This document shows, piece after piece, positions 8,615 to 16,255 of a DNA stretch of 64,000 nucleotides. This DNA comes from Chitinophaga pendula (GTDB lineage Bacteria; Bacteroidota; Bacteroidia; Chitinophagales; Chitinophagaceae). Position 1 is the first letter of the stretch; each line of letters begins with the position of its first letter. Both the position numbers and the translations under genes were made by a program. The stretch covers positions 4,340,001 to 4,404,000 of the forward strand of contig NZ_CP077769.1 in NCBI RefSeq assembly GCF_020386615.1, given 5' to 3'. The notes under the pieces were generated by a model, which searched no databases, had not been told where the DNA came from, and saw nothing but the letters and a program-made list of their open reading frames with translations.

Positions 8615-9446
8615 GCTCATGTTATCTGAATTCCGCCGCATGACGCTGCTCGGCGTCTTATTTGTTCTGGCCTTTTTCCCTTGTTTTGCGCAGACGGTAC
8701 CTTTTAAGGTGATTGCTTTTTATACGGGTAGGCATGACCGTGCGCATATTAGTTTTGTGCATGAGGCGAACCGTTGGTTTCCGCGGATGGCGCGGGAGCA
8801 TGCGTTTGTGTATGATTCTACTGCTGACTGGAGTAAGATGAATAAGGAATTTTTGTCGCAGTACCAGGTGGTGGTGTTTTTGGATACGCGGCCGGAGACG
8901 GCGGATCAGCGGGCGGCGTTTGAGGCGTATATGGAAGGCGGCGGTGCGTGGATGGGGTTTCATTTCTCTGCTTTTGCGTTGACGCCATCGGATTATCCGC
9001 AGGATTGGGATTGGTATCATAACCGGTTTCTCGGGTCGGGATCGTATGTGAGTAATACGTGGCATCCGACCAGTGCGCGTTTGCGGGTGGAGGACCAGCG
9101 GCATGCGGCGGTGAAGGGGTTACCGGCGGTATTTACGTCTGCGCCTAATGAGTGGTATCGTTGGGAGCATGATCTGCGTAAGAACCGGGATATCCGGATA
9201 TTATTATCTATTGACCCCAGTAGTTTTCCGTTGGGTACGGGACCTAAGCCGCATGAGATATGGCATAGGGGGTATTACCCGGTGGTGTGGACGAACAAGC
9301 GGTATAAGATGATCTATTTCAATATGGGTCATAATGACATTGATTATGATGGGGGTACTAATAAGGAGTTATCTTTTTCTTTTGACAACGAGACGCAGAA
9401 CAAGCTGGTTTTAAACAGTTTATTATGGTTAGGCGGCCGTAAGTGA
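8613..9446 (+). CDS. Secreted ThuA-like domain protein
   Basis: 277 residues. The signal peptide is MTLLGVLFVLAFFPCFAQ with cleavage near residue 27; start codons at 8613, 8619 and 8640 are all possible. The body shows FKVIAFYTGRHDRAHISFV, a GGGAWMGFHF turn and YKMIYFNMGH near the end, the class I glutamine-amidotransferase-like fold of ThuA (trehalose utilisation) proteins. In Bacteroidota such secreted proteins commonly accompany sugar metabolism, but their chemistry is unproven. The gene stands alone and is preceded by a 22-bp palindrome. Confidence 0.8.
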   Translation: MLMLSEFRRMTLLGVLFVLAFFPCFAQTVPFKVIAFYTGRHDRAHISFVHEANRWFPRMAREHAFVYDSTADWSKMNKEFLSQYQVVVFLDTRPETADQRAAFEAYMEGGGAWMGFHFSAFALTPSDYPQDWDWYHNRFLGSGSYVSNTWHPTSARLRVEDQRHAAVKGLPAVFTSAPNEWYRWEHDLRKNRDIRILLSIDPSSFPLGTGPKPHEIWHRGYYPVVWTNKRYKMIYFNMGHNDIDYDGGTNKELSFSFDNETQNKLVLNSLLWLGGRK

Positions 9447-9511
9447 TTTTTTTCCCTTTATTTTTTGTGCGCCGTAGGGGGTAAATGCATGTGCGGTGTC
9501 ACATGTAAGTA

Positions 9512-9557
9512 AGAAGCCCTGGCCACGCACTGTAAAAGGTGTGTTGCCGGGGCTTTT
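9512..9557 (+). terminator. Possible terminator after the ThuA-like gene
   Basis: AAGCCC near 9512 can pair with GGGCTT near 9548, with a long imperfect stem between, followed by TTGTG. Weak but in the expected place. Confidence 0.4.
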
Positions 9558-9611
9558 GTGCACCCTCAAATCCGCCACCACAGGGCATCACAACAGATCA
9601 ATCACTAATCA

Positions 9612-9643
9612 GACGGTTCAACATCTTCAATTGACGGTTCAAC
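9612..9643 (+). promoter_or_regulatory. Direct repeat with 21-bp period, LytTR-operator-like
   Basis: GACGGTTCAAC occurs at 9612-9622 and again at 9633-9643, a period of exactly 21 bp (two helical turns). LytTR regulators such as AgrA and AlgR-type proteins bind pairs of 9-bp direct repeats with about this spacing; ACGGTTCAA fits 7 of 9 positions of the remembered consensus [TA][AC][CA]GTTN[AG][TG]. The operon beginning at 9703 ends with a LytTR regulator, so autoregulation is likely. A near copy lies at 53317-53348. Confidence 0.6.
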
Positions 9644-9667
9644 GGAAAATGATTTGATTAGCGCGGC

Positions 9668-9675
9668 TATCCCTG
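9668..9675 (+). promoter_or_regulatory. Likely -7 element of the START/SDR/LytTR operon
   Basis: TATCCCTG followed by CAAT is one mismatch from TAnnTTTG and has the same context as the element before the OmpH-like gene (29185-29192). It lies 24 bases after the direct repeat and 28 bases before the ATG at 9703. Confidence 0.45.
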
Positions 9676-9702
9676 CAATTTTACACCATAAATATTTTTG
9701 AC

Positions 9703-10344
9703 ATGGTACACGCGGGATTATTGACGATCATTCATACGGTGCTGTTGCAGGCGATGCTGGCGGTGGCGCCGGCGCCGGATGATTTCAAGCTGGTGAAGCG
9801 GGATGGGACGTTATCGTTGTACGAGCGGTGGATCGCTTCGAGGAGTGGGGATAAGGTACGGGAGATCAAGGCGGTGTTTTCGGTGCGGAGCCGGACGCCG
9901 GATATTATTCACCTGTTGAAGGATGCTTCCAAGGGGAAACAATGGAACCCGGATGTGCGGACTTACCAGGTGGTGGGAGGTGCTGACCAGCACCGTTGGC
10001 TGACATATATACAATATGATTTTCCCTGGCCGCTGGAGGACCAGGACTGTCTGCTGGCATATCATTACCAGGCGGGGGTGACGGACCGTTCGGTGGAGAT
10101 CTCTTTTGAGAGTGCGTTGCACAGTCAGTTTCCGGAGAGCAGGAATGTAACGCGCATTACCGGTACGCGGGGGAAGTGGGTATTGGAGCCGCAAGCCGGG
10201 GATGAGTTGCGGATCACTTATATTATCACGACGGACCGTAGTAAAAAGATCCCCCGTTGGGTTTCTGATCCGATCGTTCATTCTCACCTGTTCAAGACTA
10301 TGTCCAAATTTAAGCGCCTTTTAGAAACTACTGCACATGAGTAA
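9703..10344 (+). CDS. START/SRPBCC-fold lipid-binding protein
   Basis: 213 residues with a weak hydrophobic N-terminus (possible signal peptide ending near AVAPAP). The segment DIIHLLKDASKGKQWNPDVRTYQVV and the later QYDFPWPLEDQD are typical of START domains, where the W-N/P-D and P-W-P-x-x-x-R/Q-D motifs line the cavity. It probably binds a hydrophobic molecule. It is the first gene of a tight operon with SDR, NAD-epimerase, kinase and regulator genes; the next ORF overlaps it by 8 bases. A link to lipid or polyketide-like metabolism is inferred only. Confidence 0.75.
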   Translation: MVHAGLLTIIHTVLLQAMLAVAPAPDDFKLVKRDGTLSLYERWIASRSGDKVREIKAVFSVRSRTPDIIHLLKDASKGKQWNPDVRTYQVVGGADQHRWLTYIQYDFPWPLEDQDCLLAYHYQAGVTDRSVEISFESALHSQFPESRNVTRITGTRGKWVLEPQAGDELRITYIITTDRSKKIPRWVSDPIVHSHLFKTMSKFKRLLETTAHE

Positions 10345-11146
10345 TCCAAGTAAATACACACTGATCACCGGGGCGAGTTCCGGTTTGGGGAAGGAGTTTG
10401 CCATTCAATGTGCGCGGAAGGGGATGAACATTATCCTGATTGCGTTGCCCGGAGGGAATACGAGTTCGCTGGCGTATCATCTGATGCTGGAGTACCAGGT
10501 GGATGTGCAGGTATTTGAGTTTGATCTTACGGATGTATCGTTGTTAAAGTGTAAGCTGGAGGAGATCATGCGGCGTTATGCGATCGACTTTCTGATCAAC
10601 AATGCTGGTGTGGGGGGTACGGCGGCTATTACGGGTGCGCCGGTGGACAAGATCGACCAGATCATCCTGGTGAATGTGCGTAGTACGGCGTTGGTGACGC
10701 GGTTGCTGCTCCCGCATTTGTTGCAGCATGAACGTAGTTATATCATGAATATTTCGAGTATGGCGGCATTTACGCCTATTGCCTATAAGACTGTTTACCC
10801 TGCCTCGAAGGCATTTGTTTCTTCTTTCTCCTTGGGATTGAAGGAGGAGCTGGCAGGTACGGGGTTGTCGGTGAGTGTGGTGTATCCCGGTCCTATTATG
10901 ACGAATTCGCTGACATCGCGGCGGATCATTGTGCAAGGGGCGAAGGGTAAGATGGGGTTATTGCCTACTTCGGAGATTGCGCGTATAGCGCTACGGAAGA
11001 CGCTGGCGGGGGATGGGGTGATCATTCCCGGGTTTATGAACCGGCTGAATCATATGTTGATGAACATTATTCCTTTAGCATTAAAACTAAAAATTGTGTC
11101 GAAGGCGGTGAAGAAGGAGATCCCCTACTCTTCTATGCCCGCCTGA
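10337..11146 (+). CDS. Short-chain dehydrogenase/reductase (SDR)
   Basis: 269 residues with the nucleotide motif TGASSGLG at residues 11-18, the NNAG stretch, and the catalytic Tyr-x-x-x-Lys as VYPASKAF, all in classical SDR order. C-terminal part ends with a hydrophobic helix (HMLMNIIPLALKLKIVSK), which suggests membrane or lipid association, as in DltE/HSD11-like SDRs. The start overlaps the START gene by 8 bases, indicating translational coupling. It likely reduces or oxidises a hydrophobic carbonyl/alcohol; substrate unknown. Confidence 0.85.
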   Translation: MSNPSKYTLITGASSGLGKEFAIQCARKGMNIILIALPGGNTSSLAYHLMLEYQVDVQVFEFDLTDVSLLKCKLEEIMRRYAIDFLINNAGVGGTAAITGAPVDKIDQIILVNVRSTALVTRLLLPHLLQHERSYIMNISSMAAFTPIAYKTVYPASKAFVSSFSLGLKEELAGTGLSVSVVYPGPIMTNSLTSRRIIVQGAKGKMGLLPTSEIARIALRKTLAGDGVIIPGFMNRLNHMLMNIIPLALKLKIVSKAVKKEIPYSSMPA

Positions 11147-11165
11147 GGTGATAACGACAGTAAGT

Positions 11166-12152
11166 ATGAGTAAAGTATTAGTAACGGGCGCCAATGGTTT
11201 TTTGGGTGCGAATCTGACCCGGGAGTTATTCCGGCTGGGGTATGAGGTGAAGGCGATGGTGCGGCCATCTGCGGATCTGAAAGGCATTTCGGATATTCCC
11301 TGTGAGTTGTTTTTCGGGCATATAGACGATGCAGCGGAGGTGATGCAGGCGGTGGCCGGCTGTGACATTGTGGTGCATACGGCCAGTATTACGGAGCAAT
11401 GGGATATTGACTTTGCGGCTTATGAGCGAGTGAACTTTACGGGGACCAAACATATTGTAGCGGCTTGTCTGGCACAGGGAGTGCAAAAGTTCGTGCATGT
11501 GAGTACTGCGAATACGATGGGGCCTGGCAATAAGGAAAATCCTGGTAGTGAGCTGAACGGTTTTGCGCTGTTCAATGCTAATTCGGGGTATATCAACAGT
11601 AAGTACCTGGCGCAGCAGTATGTGCTGGAGCAGATAGAGCACTGTAAGCTGCCCGGCGTGATTGTGAATCCGACGTTTATGATAGGGCCTCATGATACGA
11701 AGCCCAGCAGTGGCAAGTTATTGTTATACGGTTTGGGGAAGAAGGTGGTGTTTTATCCTCCCGGCGGTAAGAACTTTGTGCATATACAGGATGTATGTAT
11801 GGGTATTATCAAGGCGATAGAGCGGGGGCGTATAGGTGATTGTTATTTGCTGGCCGGTCATAACCTGAGTTATAAGGAGTTCTTTCAGCTGGTGAACGAG
11901 GTGGCTCGGGAGCCGAAGCTGATCGTTCGTATTCCGCCGGTGGTGTTGAAGGTGGGTGGTTTGATCGGGTCGATGGTGGAGCGGGTGACGCGTCGTTCGC
12001 AGAAGCTGAACTATTCTTCGGCTTACCTGTTGTGTCTGGAGAATTATTATACCGGTAAAAAATCGGAGCGGGAGTTGTCGGTGCGGTACACGCCGATGAA
12101 GACGGCGGTAGGTGATGCGTTGAACTGGTTTAAGGAAAATGCCTATTTTTAA
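11166..12152 (+). CDS. NAD(P)-dependent epimerase/dehydratase or 3-beta-HSD-like reductase
   Basis: 328 residues from the ATG at 11166; a GTG at 11148 is less likely. It opens with KVLVTGANGFLGANLTREL (Rossmann GxxGxxG) and has a Ser/Tyr/Lys set: VSTANTMG and NSGYINSKYLAQQYVL (YxxxK-like). The extended-SDR family includes dihydroflavonol-4-reductase and 3-beta-hydroxysteroid dehydrogenases; it resembles those more than sugar epimerases. It sits 19 bases after the SDR stop and 4 before the kinase, so the three enzymes and the two-component system are probably co-transcribed. Confidence 0.8.
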   Translation: MSKVLVTGANGFLGANLTRELFRLGYEVKAMVRPSADLKGISDIPCELFFGHIDDAAEVMQAVAGCDIVVHTASITEQWDIDFAAYERVNFTGTKHIVAACLAQGVQKFVHVSTANTMGPGNKENPGSELNGFALFNANSGYINSKYLAQQYVLEQIEHCKLPGVIVNPTFMIGPHDTKPSSGKLLLYGLGKKVVFYPPGGKNFVHIQDVCMGIIKAIERGRIGDCYLLAGHNLSYKEFFQLVNEVAREPKLIVRIPPVVLKVGGLIGSMVERVTRRSQKLNYSSAYLLCLENYYTGKKSERELSVRYTPMKTAVGDALNWFKENAYF

Positions 12153-12156
12153 TTTA

Positions 12157-13230
12157 ATGGACTTTCAAAAAAGCGAGCGATTATTTTCGAGCAAGCTATT
12201 CCGGTATTTATCGAGGATATTGGTATTGTATGTATTCAGTACGATCTTCAAGTCGTTTGACCTTTCTTTCCAGGAGCTGCATGTGTTTAATATGCGCGGG
12301 CATTTATTCAGCCTGTTCTATGTATTATTCGGTTTGTTGGTCTGGGAGGGAGCGATATGGGTATCGCGTAAGACGGAGCGGGCGGTGGAGCGTAAGCACT
12401 CTACGGCCCGGCTTTGGTATATCTGTGGGGTATTGTTGTTGTATGGGCTGTGTGCGGCGTTGTTATTCGGGTTCCTATATGGGTTGCTGGATGTGCTGGT
12501 ATTTAACCGTTATGAGGCCTGGGAGAGTTTTAAGGCATTTAGTTATGACCTGAACTTCGGGACTTTCCTTTTTTACTTATTGATACTGACATTTAACGGG
12601 GTGGTGTTTTACTACAAGGGGTGGAAGGAGTACCAGTTGCAGACGGAGCGGCTGATGCGGGAGAATATCCAGGCGAAATATGATGCGTTACGGAACCAGA
12701 TAGATCCACATTTTTTTTTCAACTCACTCAGTGTGTTGACCAATATCGTTTACAAGAGTCCTGACCTGGCAGCTGATTATATTACGCAGCTGGCGAAGAC
12801 GTACCGGTATATCCTGGACAAGAAGTTTGAGAACCTGGTGCCGATACAGACGGAGCTAGACTTTCTGGATTCGTATCTTTTCCTGATCCGTATCCGGCAT
12901 CAGCATAGTATACAGTTCATTTCGGAGATTATGGAAAAGGTGAAACACAAGGGGATGATACCACCGGCGACGTTGCAGTTGCTGGTGGAAAATGCGATTA
13001 AACACAATCGTTTTTCCGTGAATGATCCGTTGATCATTACGGTGCGTAGTGATGAGCATTCGCTGACGGTCACCAATCATATACGGCCCAAGCTGCATCC
13101 GGATCATTCGTGGGGGATTGGCTTGGAGAATATCCATAAACGTTATGAGCTGGCCAGTGGCCAGGGTATTCTTGTGAGCCAGGAGGGAGCGCTGTTCATT
13201 GTTAAAATACCTATTATATTCCAGTCATGA
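12157..13230 (+). CDS. LytS-type sensor histidine kinase
   Basis: About 357 residues from the ATG at 12157 (an ATG at 12139 would overlap the epimerase). Four predicted membrane helices fill the first 150 residues. The His_kinase (PF06580) block reads NQIDPHFFFNSLSVL with the phosphorylated His, and the C-terminal HATPase part has LLVENAIKHN and WGIGLENI. No periplasmic sensor domain is visible, so it likely senses a membrane-embedded or hydrophobic signal. Its stop overlaps the regulator start as ATGA. Confidence 0.9.
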   Translation: MDFQKSERLFSSKLFRYLSRILVLYVFSTIFKSFDLSFQELHVFNMRGHLFSLFYVLFGLLVWEGAIWVSRKTERAVERKHSTARLWYICGVLLLYGLCAALLFGFLYGLLDVLVFNRYEAWESFKAFSYDLNFGTFLFYLLILTFNGVVFYYKGWKEYQLQTERLMRENIQAKYDALRNQIDPHFFFNSLSVLTNIVYKSPDLAADYITQLAKTYRYILDKKFENLVPIQTELDFLDSYLFLIRIRHQHSIQFISEIMEKVKHKGMIPPATLQLLVENAIKHNRFSVNDPLIITVRSDEHSLTVTNHIRPKLHPDHSWGIGLENIHKRYELASGQGILVSQEGALFIVKIPIIFQS

Positions 13231-13991
13231 GAGTGGTCATATTTGAAGATGAAATGCATAATGCGGAGCGGCTGATCCAGTTGTTGCATCAATGTAATCC
13301 TGCGATAGAGGTGGTGGCTATTATTTCGTCGGTAGTGGAGGGGATGCGATGGATGGAGGAATCACACCGGGTGGACCTGATGATGATGGATATCCAGCTT
13401 TCTGACGGGAATTGTTTTGAGTTATTCAGCCAGACGAAGGTGCATACGCCTATTATTTTTACGACGGCTTATGATGGATTTGCGTTGCAGGCTTTTAAGG
13501 TGAATAGTATAGACTACCTGATGAAGCCGATCGATCTGAAGGAGTTGCAGCAGGCGCTGCAGAAGTATGAGCAGTTCCGGCCTGCACAGCCTTATAATAT
13601 TGATATTTCAAAGATTGCGGAGGAGTTTTTACGGCGGGACAATACGCGTTTTATCGGGCGGCTGAACAACCAGTTGATCTATGTGAAGGCGAAGGATATT
13701 TCGTTTATCCAGTTTGTGAAAGGAGGTACGTGGGCGACGACCAATACGAGCCAGCGGGTGCCATTGGACTATTCACTGGATCAGATAGAGAAGATGCTGG
13801 ACAAGGGCCAGTTTTTCCGTATTAACCGGCAATTTATCATTCATATAGACGCTATTAAAAAGATCACGGCTTATTATAACAGCCGGTTGATCCTGCAGTT
13901 GGAGCCTGCGGTGGATGAGGATGTGATCATCAGCCGGGAGCGGGTGGCGGATTTCAAGAACTGGCTGGAAGGCAAATATGAAGGTATGTAG
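13227..13991 (+). CDS. LytTR-family response regulator
   Basis: 254 residues. The receiver domain begins RVVIFEDEMHN and has the phosphorylation site in LMMMDIQLSDG, a FTTAYD Thr/Ala-Tyr motif, and the Lys in YLMKPID. A C-terminal LytTR DNA-binding domain follows (NNQLIYVKAKDISFIQF and QFFRINRQFIIHIDAI). Overlaps the kinase gene by 4 bases. The direct repeat at 9612-9643 upstream of the operon is the obvious candidate binding site. Confidence 0.92.
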   Translation: MRVVIFEDEMHNAERLIQLLHQCNPAIEVVAIISSVVEGMRWMEESHRVDLMMMDIQLSDGNCFELFSQTKVHTPIIFTTAYDGFALQAFKVNSIDYLMKPIDLKELQQALQKYEQFRPAQPYNIDISKIAEEFLRRDNTRFIGRLNNQLIYVKAKDISFIQFVKGGTWATTNTSQRVPLDYSLDQIEKMLDKGQFFRINRQFIIHIDAIKKITAYYNSRLILQLEPAVDEDVIISRERVADFKNWLEGKYEGM

Positions 13992-14085
13992 CTAATATTA
14001 CCCCATCCGTTAAATACTGTTAAACAACCTTGCCTCTTTGATAATTACTATATAATTTTACCCCAAAATAGTATTATTTTAGCAA

Positions 14086-14103
14086 CTCCTTTTAAAGAAG
14101 GAG
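14086..14103 (+). promoter_or_regulatory. Shine-Dalgarno sequestered in a hairpin
   Basis: AAGGAGGTGA (14098-14107) is fully complementary to the 16S rRNA 3' end, rare in Bacteroidota. CTCCTT at 14086-14091 can pair with AAGGAG at 14098-14103, hiding it. Confidence 0.45.
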
Positions 14104-14109
14104 GTGAAT

Positions 14110-14256
14110 ATGTTGTATTTACGTTGTTATTTGTTATTAATGCTCCCTGTTATTTCCCCATTGACCGCTGTGAATACTAAAGTATTCCGGATGCAGTCCC
14201 AGCTGGCGGTACGCGGTCATTTGGGGGCGGTGGTGCTGGAGGCATTGGAGTATTAG
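14110..14256 (+). CDS. Small secreted or membrane peptide, 48 aa, strong RBS
   Basis: Not recognised. The frame begins MLYLRCYLLLMLPVISPLTA, which looks like a signal peptide with a possible AxA-like cut, and continues for about 28 residues of mixed composition, ending LEALEY. The best support is an exceptionally strong ribosome-binding site 5 bases upstream and the following terminator hairpin at 14339. It lies just after a LytTR regulator gene, so it might be a regulated peptide, but no homology can be claimed. Could also be a chance ORF. Confidence 0.45.
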   Translation: MLYLRCYLLLMLPVISPLTAVNTKVFRMQSQLAVRGHLGAVVLEALEY

Positions 14257-14338
14257 TTTTGTCCTTTATTACTTATCCGTAATTACCCTATAAGAGATCT
14301 ACCTGTTAGTCAATCCTTTAGTGTTCAAAAATTCGACG

Positions 14339-14374
14339 CTGCCATCTGTTGAGAAACGGGTGGCAGTTTTATTT
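14339..14374 (+). terminator. Terminator after the small peptide gene
   Basis: CTGCCATC pairs with GGTGGCAG (one G-T pair); the stem is followed by TTTTATTTTA. Confidence 0.65.
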
Positions 14375-14412
14375 TATGGTACTTTTTAGGGGTATCGGTA
14401 AAAAGTACCATA
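14375..14412. promoter_or_regulatory. 14-bp perfect inverted repeat upstream of the AraC gene
   Basis: TATGGTACTTTTTA (14375-14388) and its reverse complement (14399-14412) with a 10-bp centre. It lies 40 bases before the -7 element at 14453 and could be the operator for the AraC regulator, or an extension of the preceding terminator. Confidence 0.5.
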
Positions 14413-14452
14413 ATAAGGAGGAAAGGTGCCATTGGGGGCGGTAGGTTTTCGA

Positions 14453-14460
14453 TAATTTTG
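14453..14460 (+). promoter_or_regulatory. -7 element of the AraC gene
   Basis: TAATTTTG, an exact TAnnTTTG, 20 bases before the ATG at 14481. ATTG at 14431-14434, 18 bases upstream, could serve as the -33 element. Confidence 0.55.
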
Positions 14461-14480
14461 TGTCAACCAAGTGATCCAAT

Positions 14481-15365
14481 ATGGCAAGTGCAGCGATACC
14501 GGTATATGATATTTGTAGTATCAGTAAAAATGGACATCCTCAGGACCTGCTGGCGGAGCGGTTTCCGGATTACCTGGAGCAGCATTACCAGTATTTGCAT
14601 CATCCGCATCGTCATACTTTTTATCATCTGGCGTTGTTTACGCGAGGAAGTGGTACGCATACGATAGACTTTGTCAAGTTTGAGGTGAAGGCATACCAGT
14701 TGTATTTTATGGCACCCGGACAGGTGCATAGCTGGAATTTTGAGGAGGGGATAGATGGGTTTGTGGTGCATTTTTCTGCTGATCTTTTCCGTTCTTTTTT
14801 GCTGGACCCGAATTACCTGGAGCAGTTTCCATTTTTCAGCGGCAACAGCCGGCAAGGTGTGTGCCAGTTGCCCGGCGCTGTGCAGGGGTTGGTGACGGGG
14901 TTGCTGGAGGATATTGTGCGGGCGGGCAAGCAGGCGCCGCATCCTGATGTGGATATTATCCGGTTGCGGTTGATTGAGTTATTCCTGACGGTGGAGCGTC
15001 ATTGTATGACGGCGGATGCTATTAAACATCCGAAGCAGCAGTCGGTGTTGCTGAACAATTTTCAGCAGTTGATCAACCAGTACTACCGTACGATGCGATT
15101 GCCGAAGGAGTATGCGGAGTTGTTGTATATCACGCCTAACCACCTGAATGCGTTGTGCCGGGCGTTGCTTGGCAAGACAGCCGGCGACCTGATACGGGAG
15201 CGGGTGTTGCTGGAGGCGAAGCGGTTGCTGACGAATGCACATATGAGCATTACGGAGATCGCCTATGAGTTGAACTTCCAGGACAACTCTTACTTCAACC
15301 GGTTTTTCAAGAAAAATGAGGGGATGACGCCGGAAGAGTTCAGAAAAGAATTTATTCATCAATAA
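14481..15365 (+). CDS. AraC-family transcriptional regulator
   Basis: 294 residues. The N-terminal half is a cupin-like sensor (HPHRHTFYHLALFTRGSGTH, then YFMAPGQVHSW). The C-terminal half holds two helix-turn-helix motifs of the AraC/XylS type, with AKRLLTNAHMSITEIAYELNF and YFNRFFKKNEGMTPEEFRK. The ligand is unknown. The next gene (DUF983) begins 13 bases after the stop, so the two are probably co-transcribed. A large inverted repeat lies in the promoter region. Confidence 0.9.
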   Translation: MASAAIPVYDICSISKNGHPQDLLAERFPDYLEQHYQYLHHPHRHTFYHLALFTRGSGTHTIDFVKFEVKAYQLYFMAPGQVHSWNFEEGIDGFVVHFSADLFRSFLLDPNYLEQFPFFSGNSRQGVCQLPGAVQGLVTGLLEDIVRAGKQAPHPDVDIIRLRLIELFLTVERHCMTADAIKHPKQQSVLLNNFQQLINQYYRTMRLPKEYAELLYITPNHLNALCRALLGKTAGDLIRERVLLEAKRLLTNAHMSITEIAYELNFQDNSYFNRFFKKNEGMTPEEFRKEFIHQ

Positions 15366-15377
15366 AATTATCAGATC

Positions 15378-15821
15378 ATGTGTGCCCACGCTAAACAGAA
15401 GAAGCCCAATTTGTTGCTCAGTATCTTACAGAATAAGTGTCCCCGTTGCCGCAGCGGTAAGATATTCAAGTCTGACAATGCTTATAACCTGAAACATTTC
15501 ACGGAGATGAATCAGACCTGTGCGGAATGTGGGCAATCTATCGAGATGGAGATAGGATTTTACTTTGGGACGGGGTATGTGAGCTATGCGTTGACGGTAG
15601 CGATCAGTGTGGCGTCTTTTATTGCCTGGTGGGTGATCCTTGGATTTTCCCTGTATGACAATCGTTTATTCTGGTGGTTAGGATTTAATGCTTTGTTGTT
15701 GATATTGTTGCAGCCACCGTTGATGCGGTTGTCCAGGACGATATGGCTGGCGTTTTTTGTGCGATACCAGCCAGATTATAAAGCGCATATGCACACGCTC
15801 CCGCAACAGACTGTGTCTTAA
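15378..15821 (+). CDS. DUF983 family membrane protein
   Basis: 147 residues. Two Cys-x2-Cys pairs (NKCPRCRSG and QTCAECGQS) form a probable zinc ribbon at the N-terminus, followed by two membrane helices (SYALTVAISVASFIAWWVIL and WWLGFNALLLILLQPPLM). This is the typical DUF983 arrangement. Function is not known. Follows an AraC gene by 13 bases and is followed directly by a strong terminator. Confidence 0.85.
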   Translation: MCAHAKQKKPNLLLSILQNKCPRCRSGKIFKSDNAYNLKHFTEMNQTCAECGQSIEMEIGFYFGTGYVSYALTVAISVASFIAWWVILGFSLYDNRLFWWLGFNALLLILLQPPLMRLSRTIWLAFFVRYQPDYKAHMHTLPQQTVS

Positions 15822-15825
15822 GCGA

Positions 15826-15856
15826 AATGCCCTCTCCGGAGGGCATTTCTTTTTGT
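15826..15856 (+). terminator. Intrinsic terminator after DUF983
   Basis: AAATGCCCTC and GAGGGCATTT form a 10-bp stem with a 4-nt loop followed by CTTTTT. Confidence 0.9.
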
Positions 15857-15864
15857 ATGGACAA

Positions 15865-16077
15865 CTATTCATGGCTGTATATCTTACAGATACCCGGCGG
15901 CATGGGCACTGCCAGGCCGGTATCACACACACAGCTATAAGGGCCATCTGTTTCGGGACAGCGACCTGGCAGACAAGTGCCTCTGCAATAGGCAGCAGCA
16001 TGTGCTGCGATCCCTCCTTTAATGTTTTTGAGCGCTTCGCGCTTCAGTCCTGCTCCAATGTTTTTGATGCTTTTCAT
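15865..16077 (-). CDS. GG-leader cysteine-rich secreted peptide / natural product precursor
   Basis: 70 residues. The leader LKREALKNIKGG (11-22) closely resembles the double-glycine leaders of Bacteroidales natural-product precursors (the TIGR04149-type GG family), with predicted cleavage after Gly22. The predicted core of 48 residues has six cysteines (31, 35, 40, 49, 51, 64) and no obvious modifying enzyme nearby, so it may be disulfide-bonded. It is 58 bases downstream of a 39-residue membrane protein and a DJ-1/PfpI gene on the same strand. No transporter is visible close by; the C39 peptidase at 49.2 kb is far away. Confidence 0.7.
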   Translation of the reverse strand: MKSIKNIGAGLKREALKNIKGGIAAHAAAYCRGTCLPGRCPETDGPYSCVCDTGLAVPMPPGICKIYSHE

Positions 16078-16135
16078 ACGTAAAGGTTTTGTAGCAGGAA
16101 TCTACGGCCTGTTGCTGTAATCTCCTCTCAGCCAC

Positions 16136-16255
16136 TTATATCCATTTCAGCAGCAGTAACAACAGGCAGCACAGCACGATCGCCACAGCCACCCTATTGG
16201 CTACATATAAAGTATTGATCAGGCGTTGTTGTTGTATGTTTTTTTCCATTATCAT
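16136..16255 (-). CDS. 39-residue single-span membrane protein
   Basis: Sequence starts MIMEKNIQQQRLINTLYVAN and ends in a hydrophobic segment (VAVAIVLCCLLLLLLKWI). The ATG at 16255 overlaps the TGA of the DJ-1/PfpI gene as ATGA, a coupling typical of real genes. It is too short for ordinary gene callers. Function unknown; it lies between the PfpI gene and the GG-leader peptide and could serve either. Confidence 0.55.
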   Translation of the reverse strand: MIMEKNIQQQRLINTLYVANRVAVAIVLCCLLLLLLKWI

